Assembly: GCA_045605145.1 (NCBI GenBank)
Contig: JAZUPH010000014.1
Location: forward strand, 1 to 15,278
Direction of reading: 5' to 3'
Length of the DNA: 15,278 nucleotides
From: CAMNAO01 sp045605145
GTDB taxonomy: Bacteria; Bacillota; Clostridia; Oscillospirales; Oscillospiraceae
Shown: in pieces, positions 5,771 to 12,207 of the stretch
Numbering within the stretch: position 1 is the first letter of the stretch
Layout of the letters: every line of letters starts with the position of its first letter
Made by a program: the position numbers and the translations under genes
The notes under the pieces: model-generated
Databases searched by the model: none
Seen by the model: the letters and a program-made list of their open reading frames with translations, nothing else
What the model was told of the DNA's origin: nothing

Positions 5771-6492
5771 AGCCGGTATGCTACGGCGCGCTGGATCAGT
5801 ATGTTGATCTGGGCCGCTTCTGCGATGCCGGGGCGCTGCGGGATAAGCACAGCCTGATACTGCGCCTTAACCGCCAGTACAAGGGCTTTTACGCCGCGGC
5901 CTACGGCTACATACGCGCCGCCTGTGAGATAGGCTCTGCCGGCACAGTAACCGGTGACGGCGACATTGCCGCAGAATTGGCTCAGGACTTTGCCCACTCG
6001 GTACTGCCGAGGGTCAGCCAAAGCCCCGGCCGGGTATACAAGCGCTTCCTTCGCGCATTTACCCACAAGGGATTTATAGACTATGCACAGCTTAATGTAA
6101 GCGGCAGCAAACTCATGCTGTCCATAGAAAAGGGCGCGGATTTCTCAATTTTTGCCGATGAGCTGAGCCGTCTGGCTTCACAGGCAGGCTATGAGGTCAT
6201 ACTTGGTAAGGATGCGCTTACACCAAGGCGCAATTCGCATCTGATACTGCCCGGGATAGGTGTGGTGTTCACGGATGAGGGCACCGAGAGCCGACTTGAC
6301 CGCCTTGACAGGGCCACATACCGCGCGGCACTGGCGGCGGCGCGAAAGCGGCTTGCGGCAGCCAAGGCGCTGCACGATGAGCTGGAAGCCGTTTACATCC
6401 CCACCATCGACTTTTCCGGGCTCACCGCCCTCGCCCAGCAGCATATACGCGAGCTGAAGGACGAATACACCCACCGAAAGATCACACTGTAA
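5764..6492 (+). pseudogene. P-loop ATPase (PRK06851-like), 3' fragment
   Basis: The C-terminal 242 residues of the ATPase begun at 3261. It is open from the element border and reads AAEPVCYGALDQYVDLGRFCD, continuing the family's pattern seen after DGTAPH, and ends with ALHDELEAVYIPTIDFSGL, a typical family C-terminus. The middle (KLMLSIEKGADFSIFADELSRLASQAG) is the weak second half of this two-repeat family. There is no convincing start with a ribosome site in the fragment; TTG at 5977 is in frame but unsupported. It may be transcribed from the luxS promoter but is probably not translated alone. Apart from the insertion no frameshift or stop is seen, which suggests a recent or reversible event. 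Confidence 0.85.
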
Positions 6493-6517
6493 GCCACCTT
6501 TACGAAAGAGAGGCACT

Positions 6518-7585
6518 ATGGATCACATGAGAGAGGCTCCCCCGATAATAAGGAGCTTTCTAAACTATCACAGCACGGTGAAGGGGCACTCCGCCCTGAC
6601 CGGTGATGAATATTTCCTGGATCTGCGCACCTTTTTCCGCTACATAAAGCGCAGCCGCGGCCTTGCGCCGGACAATGCGTCCTTTGATGAGATATCCATC
6701 GCGGATGTGGATCTTAAACTGGTGGCGTCGGTGACGATTGACGATGTGTACGGTTACCTGGCCTTCCTGTCAAGGGAGCGGCAGTCGCCCAACATTAAGA
6801 ACAAAAGGGGCGGGCTGAGCGCCAGTTCAAGGGCACGCAAGGTGACCGCCATTCGCTCATTTTACAAGTATCTGACGGTGAAAACCGGCCAGCTTGAGGT
6901 AAACCCGGTGCAGGATCTGGATTCGCCCAAGGTACTGCGCACTCTCCCCCGCTATCTGACCCTGGATGAGAGCAGACAGCTTCTTGCGGGCGTAAACGGC
7001 AAACACGCCAAGCGGGACTACTGCATACTGATGATCTTCCTCAACTGCGGCCTGCGCATATCCGAGCTTATCGGTCTGAATATTTCCGACATCAAGGACG
7101 ACCGCATGACCGTACTGGGCAAGGGCGGCAAGGAGCGGACGGTGTATTTGAACGATGCAACCCTTGCGGCGATCAACGACTACCTTATCGAACGGCGCGC
7201 TGTTGTGGGCGCAGACCGGGAGGCCCTGTTCATCTCCAACAGGCGAGAGCGGATCAGCCGCGCATCGGTAAACGCGCTGGTAAAAAAGCATCTGAAAGCT
7301 GCAGGGCTTGACAGCAGCAAGTATTCATCCCACAAGCTGCGCCACACCGCGGCAACACTGCTGCTGCACAGCGGGGTGGATGTGCGCACCCTGCAGGAGC
7401 TTTTGGGGCATGAGCATCTGAACACCACGGAGATCTACACCCACATCGAAAACGAGGATCTGCGTACTGCGGCAAAGCTGTCGCCACTTGCGGCGTATTC
7501 GCCGGCGGGCGGCAAAGACATTGACGCGTACATATTTGACGATGAGGTTGATGACTTCGACGACGATTACGATGACGCAGACTGA
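6518..7585 (+). CDS. Tyrosine recombinase (XerC/XerD-like)
   Basis: A 355-residue tyrosine recombinase that cuts and joins DNA through a 3'-phosphotyrosine. The N-terminal SAM-like core-binding domain covers about residues 8-125 (VTAIRSFYKYLTVKTG), and the catalytic domain about 145-330. All catalytic residues are visible: Arg180 (NCGLRISEL), Lys202 (GKGGKER), His272 and Arg275 (SHKLRHT), His298 (LLGHEHL) and Tyr307 (TTEIYTHI). Sequence and length fit XerC/XerD rather than a phage integrase. The tail after residue 339 is almost purely acidic (FDDEVDDFDDDYDDAD), which is unusual. AGAGAGG precedes ATG 6518; ATG 6527 is an alternative start. It lies 25 bp after the broken ATPase, suggesting an old ATPase-recombinase operon. 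Confidence 0.93.
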   Translation: MDHMREAPPIIRSFLNYHSTVKGHSALTGDEYFLDLRTFFRYIKRSRGLAPDNASFDEISIADVDLKLVASVTIDDVYGYLAFLSRERQSPNIKNKRGGLSASSRARKVTAIRSFYKYLTVKTGQLEVNPVQDLDSPKVLRTLPRYLTLDESRQLLAGVNGKHAKRDYCILMIFLNCGLRISELIGLNISDIKDDRMTVLGKGGKERTVYLNDATLAAINDYLIERRAVVGADREALFISNRRERISRASVNALVKKHLKAAGLDSSKYSSHKLRHTAATLLLHSGVDVRTLQELLGHEHLNTTEIYTHIENEDLRTAAKLSPLAAYSPAGGKDIDAYIFDDEVDDFDDDYDDAD

Positions 7586-7608
7586 AAGCGCAAAAATATA
7601 TAGCATAA

Positions 7609-7640
7609 ACAGCGCCGAACATTTCGGCGCTGTTCTTCCG
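7609..7640 (+). terminator. Intrinsic terminator after the tyrosine recombinase
   Basis: An 11-bp perfect stem, ACAGCGCCGAA (7609-7619) and TTCGGCGCTGT (7623-7633), with a CAT loop, is followed by the T-rich TCTTCCGTTT. It ends the transcript that would include luxS, mtnN, the ATPase fragment and the recombinase. Confidence 0.85.
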
Positions 7641-7665
7641 TTTACTGTCCATTTCCCTGCCGATG

Positions 7666-7694
7666 TTGAAATGCGGGCGCCAAAGTGTTATTAT
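7666..7694 (+). promoter_or_regulatory. Promoter of the ylmH-like gene
   Basis: TTGAAA (7666-7671) and TATTAT (7689-7694) with a 17-base spacer. It places the start of transcription near 7701 and so rules out the longer in-frame start at 7663, which lies next to the -35 box. Confidence 0.8.
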
Positions 7695-7731
7695 CATGGT
7701 ACGAAACCGGAACGCAGCTGGAGGTGATGAC

Positions 7732-8496
7732 TTGGCGTATAAAGGCAGCGACAACGACACGAATATGCTGCGCAACAGATTTGAGGAACTGGGCCGCAAG
7801 GCCGCTTCAACGGGGCGCTGGGTCTACTCCGATTTCCTGTCCCCCGCCGACCAATCCGTTCTGCTGGAGATGGGCTGGTCTGTTGAGCCGTACTGCCTGT
7901 GGGGTGGCTGGGACGCGGCAGAGCGCTGTATCGCCTGCTTCGGCAGTGAAGATGATTGCTACTGCCCCAAGGAGCCGCCGATAGCCTGCATCCGCGTGTA
8001 CCCGAAGATGGCAAAATTTTCAGGCCGCATGGGACATCGGGACTTTCTCGGTTCAATCATGGGCCTGGGCATAAAGCGGGAGACGGTGGGCGACATACTC
8101 ATCCGCGAAAGCTCGGCATGGATATTTTGCCTCGAGAGCATTGCCGAATATATAATCAGCAATCTTGAGAGCGTGGGGCGTACCACCGTAAAATGTGAAC
8201 GTTCGGACGCGCCGGATTTTGCCGTGACCGTACCGGAGGCGGTGAGTATTGCAGCAGCATCCGACCGGGTGGATGCCCTGTGCGCCGCAGTGTACGATCT
8301 GTCACGCACTGAGAGCAAAGAGGCGGTGTCCGCCGGCCTTATATTTGTGGACAGCCGCATGGTAACAGACCCATCCGTAAAGGTCAAGCCCGGCTCGCTG
8401 GTGAACCTGCGGGGCAAAGGGCGCTTTCTCTACAACGGCCCCGCCGGTCAGACACGCAGCGGGCGTTTGAGAGCATCGGTAAGCATTTACAAATGA
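7732..8496 (+). CDS. ylmH: YlmH-like S4-domain RNA-binding protein
   Basis: A 254-residue protein related to B. subtilis YlmH (257 residues), a cytosolic RNA-binding protein usually encoded near division genes and linked to ribosome work. The N-terminal part has the family's YSDFLSPADQSVLLEMGW, then RVYPKMAKFSGRMGHRDFLGSIMGLGIKRETVGDI, and the C-terminal S4 domain lies at about 190-235 (KEAVSAGLIFVDSRMV, KVKPGSLVNLRGKGRF). The start is TTG at 7732: GGAGG at 7720-7724 is seven bases upstream, and the promoter at 7666-7694 excludes the longer form. Here it stands without sepF, ylmG or divIVA neighbours. It may share a transcript with the flavodoxin-fold gene 25 bp downstream. Confidence 0.88.
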   Translation: MAYKGSDNDTNMLRNRFEELGRKAASTGRWVYSDFLSPADQSVLLEMGWSVEPYCLWGGWDAAERCIACFGSEDDCYCPKEPPIACIRVYPKMAKFSGRMGHRDFLGSIMGLGIKRETVGDILIRESSAWIFCLESIAEYIISNLESVGRTTVKCERSDAPDFAVTVPEAVSIAAASDRVDALCAAVYDLSRTESKEAVSAGLIFVDSRMVTDPSVKVKPGSLVNLRGKGRFLYNGPAGQTRSGRLRASVSIYK

Positions 8497-8521
8497 AATT
8501 TCAATATATACGGAGGTAAGT

Positions 8522-9142
8522 ATGAAGGTTCTTCTCTTTAACTGCAGTCCCCACGCAAAAGGCTGCACCTACACCGCACTAAGTGAGGTTGCGTCAGCTC
8601 TGAACAGTGAGGGCATCGACACCGAGATCATCAATATCGGCGGCAGGATTGCCGGCGGCTGCAAAGGCTGCGGCTGGTGCAGGAAAAACGGCAGATGCAT
8701 TATTGACGACGCCGTGAATGAGGTGATCGGCAAGGTGGAAGAGGCCGACGGCTATGTCTTCGGCAGCCCGGTTCATTACGCCTCCGCCAGTGGCGATGCC
8801 ACCGCCTTTATGGACAGGCTGTTCTATTCCAACAGCAGGCTGCTGGCCTACAAGCCGGGTGCGGCAGTTGTTTCCGCCCGCAGGGCAGGCACCACCGCGG
8901 CGCTGGATCAGATGAACAAATACTTCATGATAAGCAAAATGCCCGTGGCCTCCTCACAGTACTGGAACATGGTACACGGCAACAGCCCCGAGCAGGTGAA
9001 GCAGGATCTTGAAGGGATGCAGATCATGCGCACACTGGGCAGGAACATGGCATGGCTCATTAAATGCATCTCACTGGGCAAGGAGCAGGGCATTGTCCCC
9101 AATGCGCCCGAGCAGCGCGTGGGCACCAATTTCATAAGATAA
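8522..9142 (+). CDS. Flavodoxin-fold NAD(P)H-dependent oxidoreductase
   Basis: A 206-residue cytosolic flavoprotein of the NADPH-dependent FMN reductase/iron-sulfur flavoprotein class. The FMN phosphate loop is near the start (NCSPHAKGCTYTAL, residues 7-20), the FMN/quinone-site loop reads GSPVHYASASGDATAFMDR, and a cysteine cluster CKGCGWCRKNGRC gives Cys47, Cys50, Cys53 and Cys59. In iron-sulfur flavoproteins a similar cluster holds a 4Fe-4S centre, but the spacing here (CxxCxxCxxxxxC) is also common in plain flavin reductases of Clostridia, so cluster binding is uncertain. GGAGG (8511-8515) precedes the ATG. The substrate cannot be told. No frameshift or other oddity is seen. Confidence 0.87.
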   Translation: MKVLLFNCSPHAKGCTYTALSEVASALNSEGIDTEIINIGGRIAGGCKGCGWCRKNGRCIIDDAVNEVIGKVEEADGYVFGSPVHYASASGDATAFMDRLFYSNSRLLAYKPGAAVVSARRAGTTAALDQMNKYFMISKMPVASSQYWNMVHGNSPEQVKQDLEGMQIMRTLGRNMAWLIKCISLGKEQGIVPNAPEQRVGTNFIR

Positions 9143-9157
9143 GACCCTGGGTCACAC

Positions 9158-9194
9158 AGGCGGCGAAAAGGCTATTGCATTTGCGCCGCCTTTC
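9158..9194 (+). terminator. Hairpin, probable terminator of the flavoprotein gene
   Basis: AGGCGGCG (9158-9165) and CGCCGCCT (9184-9191) form an 8-bp stem with an 18-base loop, 15 bases after the flavoprotein stop; only TTT follows, so it is a weak terminator. The -35 box of the next promoter (TTGCAT, 9175-9180) lies in its loop. Confidence 0.5.
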
Positions 9195-9203
9195 GTGTAT
9201 AAT
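9175..9203 (+). promoter_or_regulatory. Promoter of the TM1266-ABC importer operon
   Basis: TTGCAT (9175-9180) and a perfect TATAAT (9198-9203) are spaced by 17 bases. Transcription would start near 9210, leaving a leader of about 136 bases before the first gene. Confidence 0.8.
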
Positions 9204-9209
9204 AGCAGT

Positions 9210-9319
9210 GTAAGTCGTACTGACTCGCAAGGGTTCGCCCCAAGCGGAAAGGCGGCGGATTTTCTGTGCCCAGAAATGTGGTATATGCAGCGTCCGCGCC
9301 TTTTCGGCGCGGATTTTTT
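9210..9319 (+). promoter_or_regulatory. Structured leader with antiterminator/terminator switch (candidate riboswitch)
   Basis: Between promoter and first gene lies a leader able to fold two ways. The terminator is TCCGCGCC (9293-9300) and GGCGCGGA (9306-9313) with a TTTTC loop and six Ts (9314-9319). The competing antiterminator pairs GGCGGCGGA (9251-9259, one bulged G) with the same TCCGCGCC, enclosing a hairpin TTTCTG-TGCC-CAGAAA (9261-9276). Upstream are AGTC/GACU (9213-9216 with 9222-9225) and GGG-TTCG-CCC (9231-9240). Two exclusive folds before an importer operon are the mark of a riboswitch or other attenuator. I see no TPP, FMN, SAM, cobalamin, purine or T-box core; the ligand is unknown. 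Confidence 0.72.
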
Positions 9320-9345
9320 GCGTCAATCACAAAAGGAGGCCGCAG

Positions 9346-9591
9346 ATGAATAACAGGGTTACTGTCATAAGTATAATCGTCGAAGACATTGATTCGGCAG
9401 GGCGCATCAACAGCATACTGCATGATTTCGGCGCTTATATTATCGGCAGACTGGGTATACCCTACAAAGAGAAGCACGTATCGGTCATATGCGTGGTGCT
9501 CGATGCCCCCACGGAGGTGTCCAGCGCTCTTTCCGGCAAGCTGGGAATGCTGCCGGGTGTGACCTGCAAAAGCATAACATCAAAGATCTGA
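9346..9591 (+). CDS. TM1266-like putative iron-only hydrogenase system regulator
   Basis: An 81-residue single-domain protein with the ACT/NikR-C-like ferredoxin fold of the TM1266 family: NNRVTVISIIVEDIDSAGRI, ILHDFGAYIIGRLGIPYKEK, VSVICVVLDAPTEVSSALSGKLGMLPGVTCKSI. In other Clostridia and Thermotoga such genes lie with [FeFe]-hydrogenase or its maturases HydE, HydF and HydG; no hydrogenase gene is in this window. The protein has no DNA-binding domain, so it would act by binding a small molecule or a partner. AAAAGGAGG precedes ATG 9346. It is first in an operon with an NMT1/SsuA-type importer (17 bp to the binding protein), placed behind the attenuated leader, which suggests it senses or handles the imported compound. 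Confidence 0.85.
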   Translation: MNNRVTVISIIVEDIDSAGRINSILHDFGAYIIGRLGIPYKEKHVSVICVVLDAPTEVSSALSGKLGMLPGVTCKSITSKI

Positions 9592-9608
9592 CAAGAAGGA
9601 GAAACACA

Positions 9609-10757
9609 ATGAAAAAAATACTTGCACTTATAATTGCATTGGTCATGGTTTTGGGCCTTGCCGCCTGTTCCAATGGTGGCGACAGCTCTGTTACTGCAGA
9701 TGACAACGCCGGAAGCACTGCCGAAGTTGTGACGGATGTAAACAGCGGTTCCGACAGCAGCGATGCAGAAGCCGACAGCAGCACCGCAGATGTGGATGCT
9801 GACGACAGCACCGCCGACGGGGAGGCCGAAGCTGACGATACCGACAGCGGCGAAGCGGAGGAGCCTGCCGTCACCATCCGCCTTGCCGGCATGACCGGCC
9901 CCACCGCAATGGGCATGACCAGGATCCTCGCCGACAATGAGGACGGACTTGCCGCCAACAACTATGAATTCACCCTTGCAGGTGCCGCAGACGAGATCAC
10001 TCCCCTTCTCATCAAGGGCGAGCTGGACATCGCCGCCGTGCCTGTCAACCTGGCCTCTGTCCTCTACAACAACACCGAGGGCGGCGTGCAGATCCTGGCG
10101 GTAAACACCCTGGGCGTCATCTATATCCTTGACAACAGCGGCAACGTGGCAGACCTTAAAGACCTTGTGGGCAAGACCATCTATGCCACGGGCAAGGGCT
10201 CCACACCCGAGTACACCCTGCGCTATCTGCTCAGCCAGAACGGCATCGACCCGGACAAGGATGTTACCATCGAGTGGAAGAGTGAGCCGGCTGAGATAGT
10301 AGCAATTTTCAAGCAGGCCGAGGGTGAGGTCATTGCCATGATGCCCCAGCCCTATGTAACTGTGGCCCAGACCAGCGTTGAGGGCATCAACATTGCCATC
10401 AGCCTGACCGATGAGTGGAACAAGCTGAACAACGGCAGCCTGTGCATGACCGGCTGCGTAGTGGTACGCAAGGAGTTTGCCGAGCAGTATCCTCAGGCCG
10501 TGGCACGCTTCCTGGAGGAGTATGCCGCATCCGTGGCGTGGGTCAACGAAAATGTTGAAGAGGCAGCCGATCTTATGGAGCACTTCGGCATAGTCAAGGC
10601 CGCCGTTGCGAAGAAGGCCATCCCCTACTGCAACCTTGTGTGCCTGGCAGGAGAAGATCTCAAGTTTGTTGAGGGCTACCTGCAGGTTCTGTTCGATCAG
10701 AATCCCAAGGCGGTGGGCGGCGCAATGCCCGCTGACGACTTCTACTACGGCAGGTAA
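9609..10757 (+). CDS. ABC transporter substrate-binding lipoprotein (NMT1/SsuA type)
   Basis: A 382-residue lipoprotein that would catch a small molecule outside the membrane and pass it to the permease encoded two bases downstream. The signal peptide MKKILALIIALVMVLGLAAC ends in a lipobox (LAAC, lipidated Cys20). Residues 21 to about 90 are a linker of Ser, Asp, Ala, Glu and Thr with no hydrophobic core. The type-2 binding fold follows: VTIRLAGMTGPTAMGM, LLIKGELDIAAVPVNLASVLYN, LVGKTIYATGKGSTPEYTLRYLL and FAEQYPQAVARFLEEYAASVAWV. NMT1/SsuA/TauA relatives bind thiamine precursors, sulfonates, nitrate or purine-like compounds; this one cannot be placed. AGAAGGAGAAAC precedes ATG 9609. Confidence 0.92.
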   Translation: MKKILALIIALVMVLGLAACSNGGDSSVTADDNAGSTAEVVTDVNSGSDSSDAEADSSTADVDADDSTADGEAEADDTDSGEAEEPAVTIRLAGMTGPTAMGMTRILADNEDGLAANNYEFTLAGAADEITPLLIKGELDIAAVPVNLASVLYNNTEGGVQILAVNTLGVIYILDNSGNVADLKDLVGKTIYATGKGSTPEYTLRYLLSQNGIDPDKDVTIEWKSEPAEIVAIFKQAEGEVIAMMPQPYVTVAQTSVEGINIAISLTDEWNKLNNGSLCMTGCVVVRKEFAEQYPQAVARFLEEYAASVAWVNENVEEAADLMEHFGIVKAAVAKKAIPYCNLVCLAGEDLKFVEGYLQVLFDQNPKAVGGAMPADDFYYGR

Positions 10758-10759
10758 GT

Positions 10760-11515
10760 ATGGGAAAAGGGCGAAACACAACTGAAAAACTGATCGGTGT
10801 CGCTTTCGCCCTTCTCGTGTGGCAGGCGGCGGCGATGATAATCGATCAGAACATACTGCTCGCCTCCCCCCTTTCGGTACTCCGGCGGCTGATTTCACTG
10901 GTGCAGGAGGTTGACTTTCTGCGCTCTGTGGCATTCAGCTTCATGCGCATCGTAAGCGGATTCTTCTGCGGCCTTATATGCGGCATTGTGTTTGCCGTAC
11001 TGGCCGGCAGATTCCGCTTCGTGGATGTGCTTGTCCAGCCCTTTGTCACGGTTATGAAGACCATACCGGTGGCATCATTCATCGTGGTGAGCCTTATTTG
11101 GTTCGGTTCGGAAAAACTTGGTATCTTCATCTCCTTTGTGATGGTGTTCCCAATCATCTACACCAATGTGCTGGGCGGGATAAGGAATACCGATGTTGAG
11201 CTTCTGGAGATGGCGAGGGTTTACCGCATACCCCATGCAAAAAAGCTCCTTTACATCTATCTGCCCGGTACGGCTCCCAGCCTTATCTCCGGCTGTTCGG
11301 TGGCGCTGGGCCTTGCGTGGAAGTCCGGCATCGCGGCGGAGCTTATCGGCATACCCGACGGCAGCATCGGTGAGAAGCTGTACCAGGCCAAGCTGTACCT
11401 TGACACGGACGATCTGTTCGCATGGACGGTGGTGATCGTGGCGCTGAGCATTGCCTTTGAAAAGCTGTTCATCGCCCTTGTGCGCCTTATGCTAAAAGGC
11501 GCCACGCGCTTGTGA
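10760..11515 (+). CDS. ABC transporter permease (SsuC/TauC type)
   Basis: A 251-residue inner-membrane permease with about six membrane spans, the channel of the importer. The BPD_transp_1 domain runs from about residue 60 (SVAFSFMRIVSGFFCGLICG) to 245; the ATPase-touching EAA loop reads LLEMARVYRIPHAKKLLYIYLPGTAPSLISG, and MKTIPVASFIVVSLIWFG is a strong family mark. The start lies two bases after the stop of the binding-protein gene, so translation is probably coupled, and the ATPase gene follows at once. SsuC/TauC relatives carry sulfonates, taurine, nitrate or pyrimidines, so family alone does not give the substrate. The gene looks complete. Confidence 0.93.
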   Translation: MGKGRNTTEKLIGVAFALLVWQAAAMIIDQNILLASPLSVLRRLISLVQEVDFLRSVAFSFMRIVSGFFCGLICGIVFAVLAGRFRFVDVLVQPFVTVMKTIPVASFIVVSLIWFGSEKLGIFISFVMVFPIIYTNVLGGIRNTDVELLEMARVYRIPHAKKLLYIYLPGTAPSLISGCSVALGLAWKSGIAAELIGIPDGSIGEKLYQAKLYLDTDDLFAWTVVIVALSIAFEKLFIALVRLMLKGATRL

Positions 11516-11523
11516 GGTGGGGT

Positions 11524-12105
11524 ATGGAAAAGCTGATAATCGACAATATCTGTAAATCCTTCGACTCACTGGCGGTGCTCAGGGACTTTTCAATGGACGT
11601 CGAGCCCGGCGGCAGGGTCAGTATAATGGGTCCCTCCGGCTGCGGAAAGACCACACTGCTGCGGCTTATCATGGGGCTTGAAACCCCCGACAGCGGCAGC
11701 ATAAGCGGCGTACCCGAGAGGGTATCCGCCGTATTTCAGGAGGATCGGCTGTGCCCCGACTTTGGCGCGGTGAGCAATCTGCGCCTTGTCACAGGGCGCA
11801 GGTACACCCGCAGTGAGCTGGAGAAGGAGCTGCGCGCTGTGGGCATCACGGACGATCTATACAAGCCCGTGCGTGAGTTCAGCGGTGGGATGCGCAGGCG
11901 TGTTGCCCTTGTGCGGGCGCTTTTGGCACAGTCTGAGCTGGTGCTGCTGGATGAGCCGTTTAAAGGGCTTGACGGGGACACGCGGGATCTGACGATTGAA
12001 TATGTCCTTGGCCGCATCGGGGACAGGACACTTATCCATGTCACCCACAGCCAAGAGGATGCACAAGCCCTTAACAGCCGGGTGATAAGGATGCACAATC
12101 AATAA
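11524..12105 (+). CDS. ABC transporter ATP-binding protein (SsuB/TauB type)
   Basis: A 193-residue ABC ATPase for the importer. Walker A GPSGCGKTT (36-44), Q-loop Gln72 (VFQEDRL), signature FSGGM (119-123), Walker B LVLLDEPF with Asp143-Glu144, D-loop GLD and switch His175 (IHVTHSQEDA) are all present, so it should be active. It is shorter than SsuB or TauB (about 250 residues) because it stops soon after the H-loop, as do several clostridial relatives. ATG 11524 is chosen for GAGGTGGGG just upstream; an in-frame GTG at 11512 overlaps the permease end and is less likely. A strong terminator follows, closing the operon. Confidence 0.93.
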   Translation: MEKLIIDNICKSFDSLAVLRDFSMDVEPGGRVSIMGPSGCGKTTLLRLIMGLETPDSGSISGVPERVSAVFQEDRLCPDFGAVSNLRLVTGRRYTRSELEKELRAVGITDDLYKPVREFSGGMRRRVALVRALLAQSELVLLDEPFKGLDGDTRDLTIEYVLGRIGDRTLIHVTHSQEDAQALNSRVIRMHNQ

Positions 12106-12114
12106 AAGACAGCA

Positions 12115-12147
12115 AAACGGCAGCGAATTATCGCTGCCGTTTGTTTA
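12115..12147. terminator. Terminator between the importer operon and the convergent SDR genes
   Basis: A 12-bp perfect stem, AAACGGCAGCGA (12115-12126) and TCGCTGCCGTTT (12131-12142), with an ATTA loop and TTTGTTT after it. On the minus strand the same stem is followed by TTTTGC, so it may serve both directions. Confidence 0.88.
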
Positions 12148-12161
12148 TGCCGTTGTTTGTT

Positions 12162-12194
12162 CAGCACTGCCGGATGCCCGGCAGATTTGTGCTG
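12162..12194. repeat. Nested palindrome downstream of the first SDR gene
   Basis: TGCCGG-ATGC-CCGGCA (12168-12183) is a perfect hairpin held inside CAGCAC (12162-12167) and GTGCTG (12189-12194). A second stem overlaps it: GGCAGAT (12180-12186) with ATCTGCC (12196-12202). It lies 14 bp past the SDR stop on the minus strand and may protect or end that transcript; no T-run follows it directly. Confidence 0.5.
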
Positions 12195-12207
12195 TATCTG
12201 CCGCTTA

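Noticed and set aside
5977..6492. The ATPase 3' fragment as an independent gene from TTG 5977.
   Set aside because: No ribosome site, and clear homology to the family continues upstream of 5977 to the element border.
9276..9319. T-box-like look of AATGTGGTATATGCAGCGTCC before the terminator.
   Set aside because: The match to the T-box GGGTGGTACCGCG is partial, and with the promoter at 9175-9203 only about 80 nt remain, too few for a Stem I with specifier loop; the operon has no aminoacyl-tRNA or amino-acid theme.
9210..9345. TPP riboswitch, considered because NMT1/THI5-like importers can carry thiamine precursors.
   Set aside because: No CTGAGA and no CCTGATCTGGATAAT-type core is present.
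9489..9608. Longer start for the substrate-binding lipoprotein.
   Set aside because: It would bury the signal peptide and overlap the TM1266-like gene; ATG 9609 has a ribosome site and a textbook lipoprotein signal.
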